A DNA stretch of 5,553 nucleotides from the NCBI GenBank assembly GCA_903921605.1, contig CAIXQV010000555.1:1-5553 (forward strand), in the 5' to 3' direction. The notes beneath the pieces were generated by a model. It saw only the letters and a list, made by a program, of their open reading frames with translations. It was not told the DNA's origin and searched no databases. This DNA is from an uncultured Planctomycetaceae bacterium. Its GTDB lineage: Bacteria > Planctomycetota > Planctomycetia > Planctomycetales > Planctomycetaceae. The position numbers and the translations under genes were made by a program. Positions 4,640-5,553 of the stretch are shown here, one piece after another. The number at the start of each line of letters is the position of its first letter. Position 1 is the first letter of the stretch.

Positions 4640-5299
4640 ATGAATATGCTCCAACCTCCATTGTCCGTCATCTTGCTATTTCCTCGCGTAATGCTGGGCG
4701 ACTCGCAAGCCATCGTTCATTTACGTTCAGGGCTATCTTCTGTCGTGTTCGCCGACACAGTGATTCAAACACTCTTGTCCACATGTGGCGAAATTGGGCA
4801 AGTTGCATTCTCAAAACCGAATTCTGGGTGTGCAACATCTCGTGAAATTGCGTTACGCTTGGCACAGAACACTGTGATCGCGATACCGAGCAGTGGAGAA
4901 TTTGAATTGTCACCCGGAACACTCGGATTCGAGTCCCGCTCCGGTCGGATTTGTCGGATTTCAGTTTCTTTCTCACCCGAGACTAAGTCGCTTGGCGAAT
5001 TGCCGTCGTTTATTGACAACATTCGAGCGTTAAGCGAAGTCGATTCCGAAATTGATCTCGACGCCATCACGCAAGCTGCTTTGGGGATACGGTGCGGTGA
5101 TACAAACTTGGTTTTGCCAGTTGTTATTCTCTCAACGGAAGGTGAAGTTGATGCCTTTGTAAGCTATGAGACATATGAAGGCGCATCGAATCCTAAGTTG
5201 TTTGTGGCTACGCATAACGATCGTGTACCGCAGACTGGCAAAGTGTTTCAGAGGAGTGTTAAAGGATTGGTCTCAATTGGTACATTCGCAAGATGCTGA
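4640..5299 (+). CDS. Unrecognised 219-aa protein, coupled to the EF-Tu-like gene
   Basis: I do not recognise this protein. It begins with a hydrophobic strand-like stretch (LSVILLFPRVML) and has no lysine or arginine before it, so a signal peptide is unlikely. It then alternates strands and acidic helices: ISVSFSPETKSLGELPSFI, a stretch with SEVDSEIDLDAITQAALG, and VILSTEGEVDAFVSYETYEG. No cysteine pairs or catalytic motif stand out. ATG 4640 starts on the base after the previous TGA, with GGAAG (4627-4631) eight bases upstream, so the two are probably co-translated. A second in-frame ATG lies at 4646. Position suggests a second immunity-type gene or a helper of the 4367 protein. The end (GTFARC) may be altered, since another frame looks coding from about 5292. 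Confidence 0.65.
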   Translation: MNMLQPPLSVILLFPRVMLGDSQAIVHLRSGLSSVVFADTVIQTLLSTCGEIGQVAFSKPNSGCATSREIALRLAQNTVIAIPSSGEFELSPGTLGFESRSGRICRISVSFSPETKSLGELPSFIDNIRALSEVDSEIDLDAITQAALGIRCGDTNLVLPVVILSTEGEVDAFVSYETYEGASNPKLFVATHNDRVPQTGKVFQRSVKGLVSIGTFARC

Positions 5300-5381
5300 G
5301 AATCTGCTGATGGCTGACGTGGCAAAGCTGGGGGAGTTTACTCCGGACAGCACATCAACCGTGTTAGCACTTCCGGGATAG
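5292..5381 (+). pseudogene. Possible coding remnant after the 219-aa gene
   Basis: Frame 3 reads DAENLLMADVAKLGEFTPDS, then TSTVLALPG, to TAG 5379-5381. Its composition (acidic, few Cys/Trp/Arg, many codons ending in G or C) looks coding. It starts just where the 219-aa frame ends, in a different frame. It may be the real end of that protein after a frameshift near 5270-5297, or a fragment of another gene. No homologue is recognised. Confidence 0.3.
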
Positions 5382-5413
5382 TGACGGCATTGATGCAGAC
5401 AATTTCTGCGTAA

Positions 5414-5553
5414 TTTGCGGCAACGAATGATGGCAGCGGTCCATCAAGCGGTTCCGGCACAACGATCATTCTGCAACACCAGACGACGCTGGCGACAGAT
5501 GTTCCGAAACCAGTATTGGATCCATCGGAGCGTGAGGAGGTTGTTGCCGATGC
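5414..5553 (+). CDS. Possible start of a further module (3' partial, no start seen)
   Basis: Frame 2 is open from just after TAA 5411-5413 to the window end. It reads a Gly/Ser/Thr-rich linker (NDGSGPSSGSGTTI) and then LATDVPKPVLDPSEREEVVA. The composition is typical of a linker region in a large secreted or toxin protein. No ATG, GTG or TTG start with a ribosome site is visible near its beginning. A competing frame from ATG 5427 is also open but is Arg/Trp-rich and looks like a shadow. Confidence 0.35.

Noticed and set aside
4636..4845. 69-aa frame starting four bases before the 219-aa gene
   Set aside because: Arg/Trp/His-rich composition and full overlap with the longer, better started 219-aa frame.
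5427..5553. Frame from the double ATG at 5427
   Set aside because: The product is Arg/Trp/Gln-rich and shadow-like; the overlapping frame 2 has a more natural Gly/Ser/Thr linker composition.

Overview
The window reads as an orphan toxin/immunity array, a stretch of broken-off C-terminal ends of polymorphic toxins, each followed by a small immunity-type gene. All genes are on the + strand and most are tightly coupled. G+C looks close to 50% by eye. There is no rRNA, tRNA, CRISPR or transposase. The combination of double-CXXCG proteins, orphan pre-toxin cores and a small RpoB-like protein reminds me of Planctomycetota (myxobacteria share the first family). That placement is from memory, not a search.

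Layout. 1-140: last 45 codons of a toxin, joined by an ATGA overlap to a 131-aa protein (137-532) that resembles a piece of RNA polymerase beta subunit. 533-629: spacer with a perfect TATAAT and a perfect 16-bp tandem duplication. 630-1661: the best preserved toxin end, with a charged helical lead-in, a hydrophobic glycine-rich pre-toxin segment and an HNH/endonuclease VII-like tip. 1665-2501: a double-CXXCG protein, the likely immunity partner. 2503-2907: a second, startless copy of the pre-toxin core that stops at a repeat. 2884-3344: a small zinc-type gene, broken by an in-frame TAG, lying between two copies of a composite repeat. 3346-3479: a leftover toxin tail, joined by ATGA to a second double-CXXC protein (3476-4102) that carries a perfect 12-bp inverted repeat. 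4099-4383: a third pre-toxin core, cut at both ends. 4367-4639: a 90-aa protein resembling domain 2 of translation elongation factors. 4640-5299: an unrecognised 219-aa protein. 5300-5553: coding debris and possibly the start of another module.

The pre-toxin core recurs three times (about 921-1125, 2701-2889, 4171-4335). Copies 1 and 2 share exact DNA blocks of 32 and 31 bp. This is what is expected where new toxin tips are acquired by recombination through a conserved core and old tip/immunity pairs are left behind. No full-length toxin or delivery domain is visible, so the array would supply immunity to, or a reservoir of, tips used elsewhere. The most unusual point is that two proteins in immunity position look like fragments of essential machinery (RNA polymerase beta and an EF-Tu-type beta-barrel), which suggests, but does not prove, target-mimic immunity.
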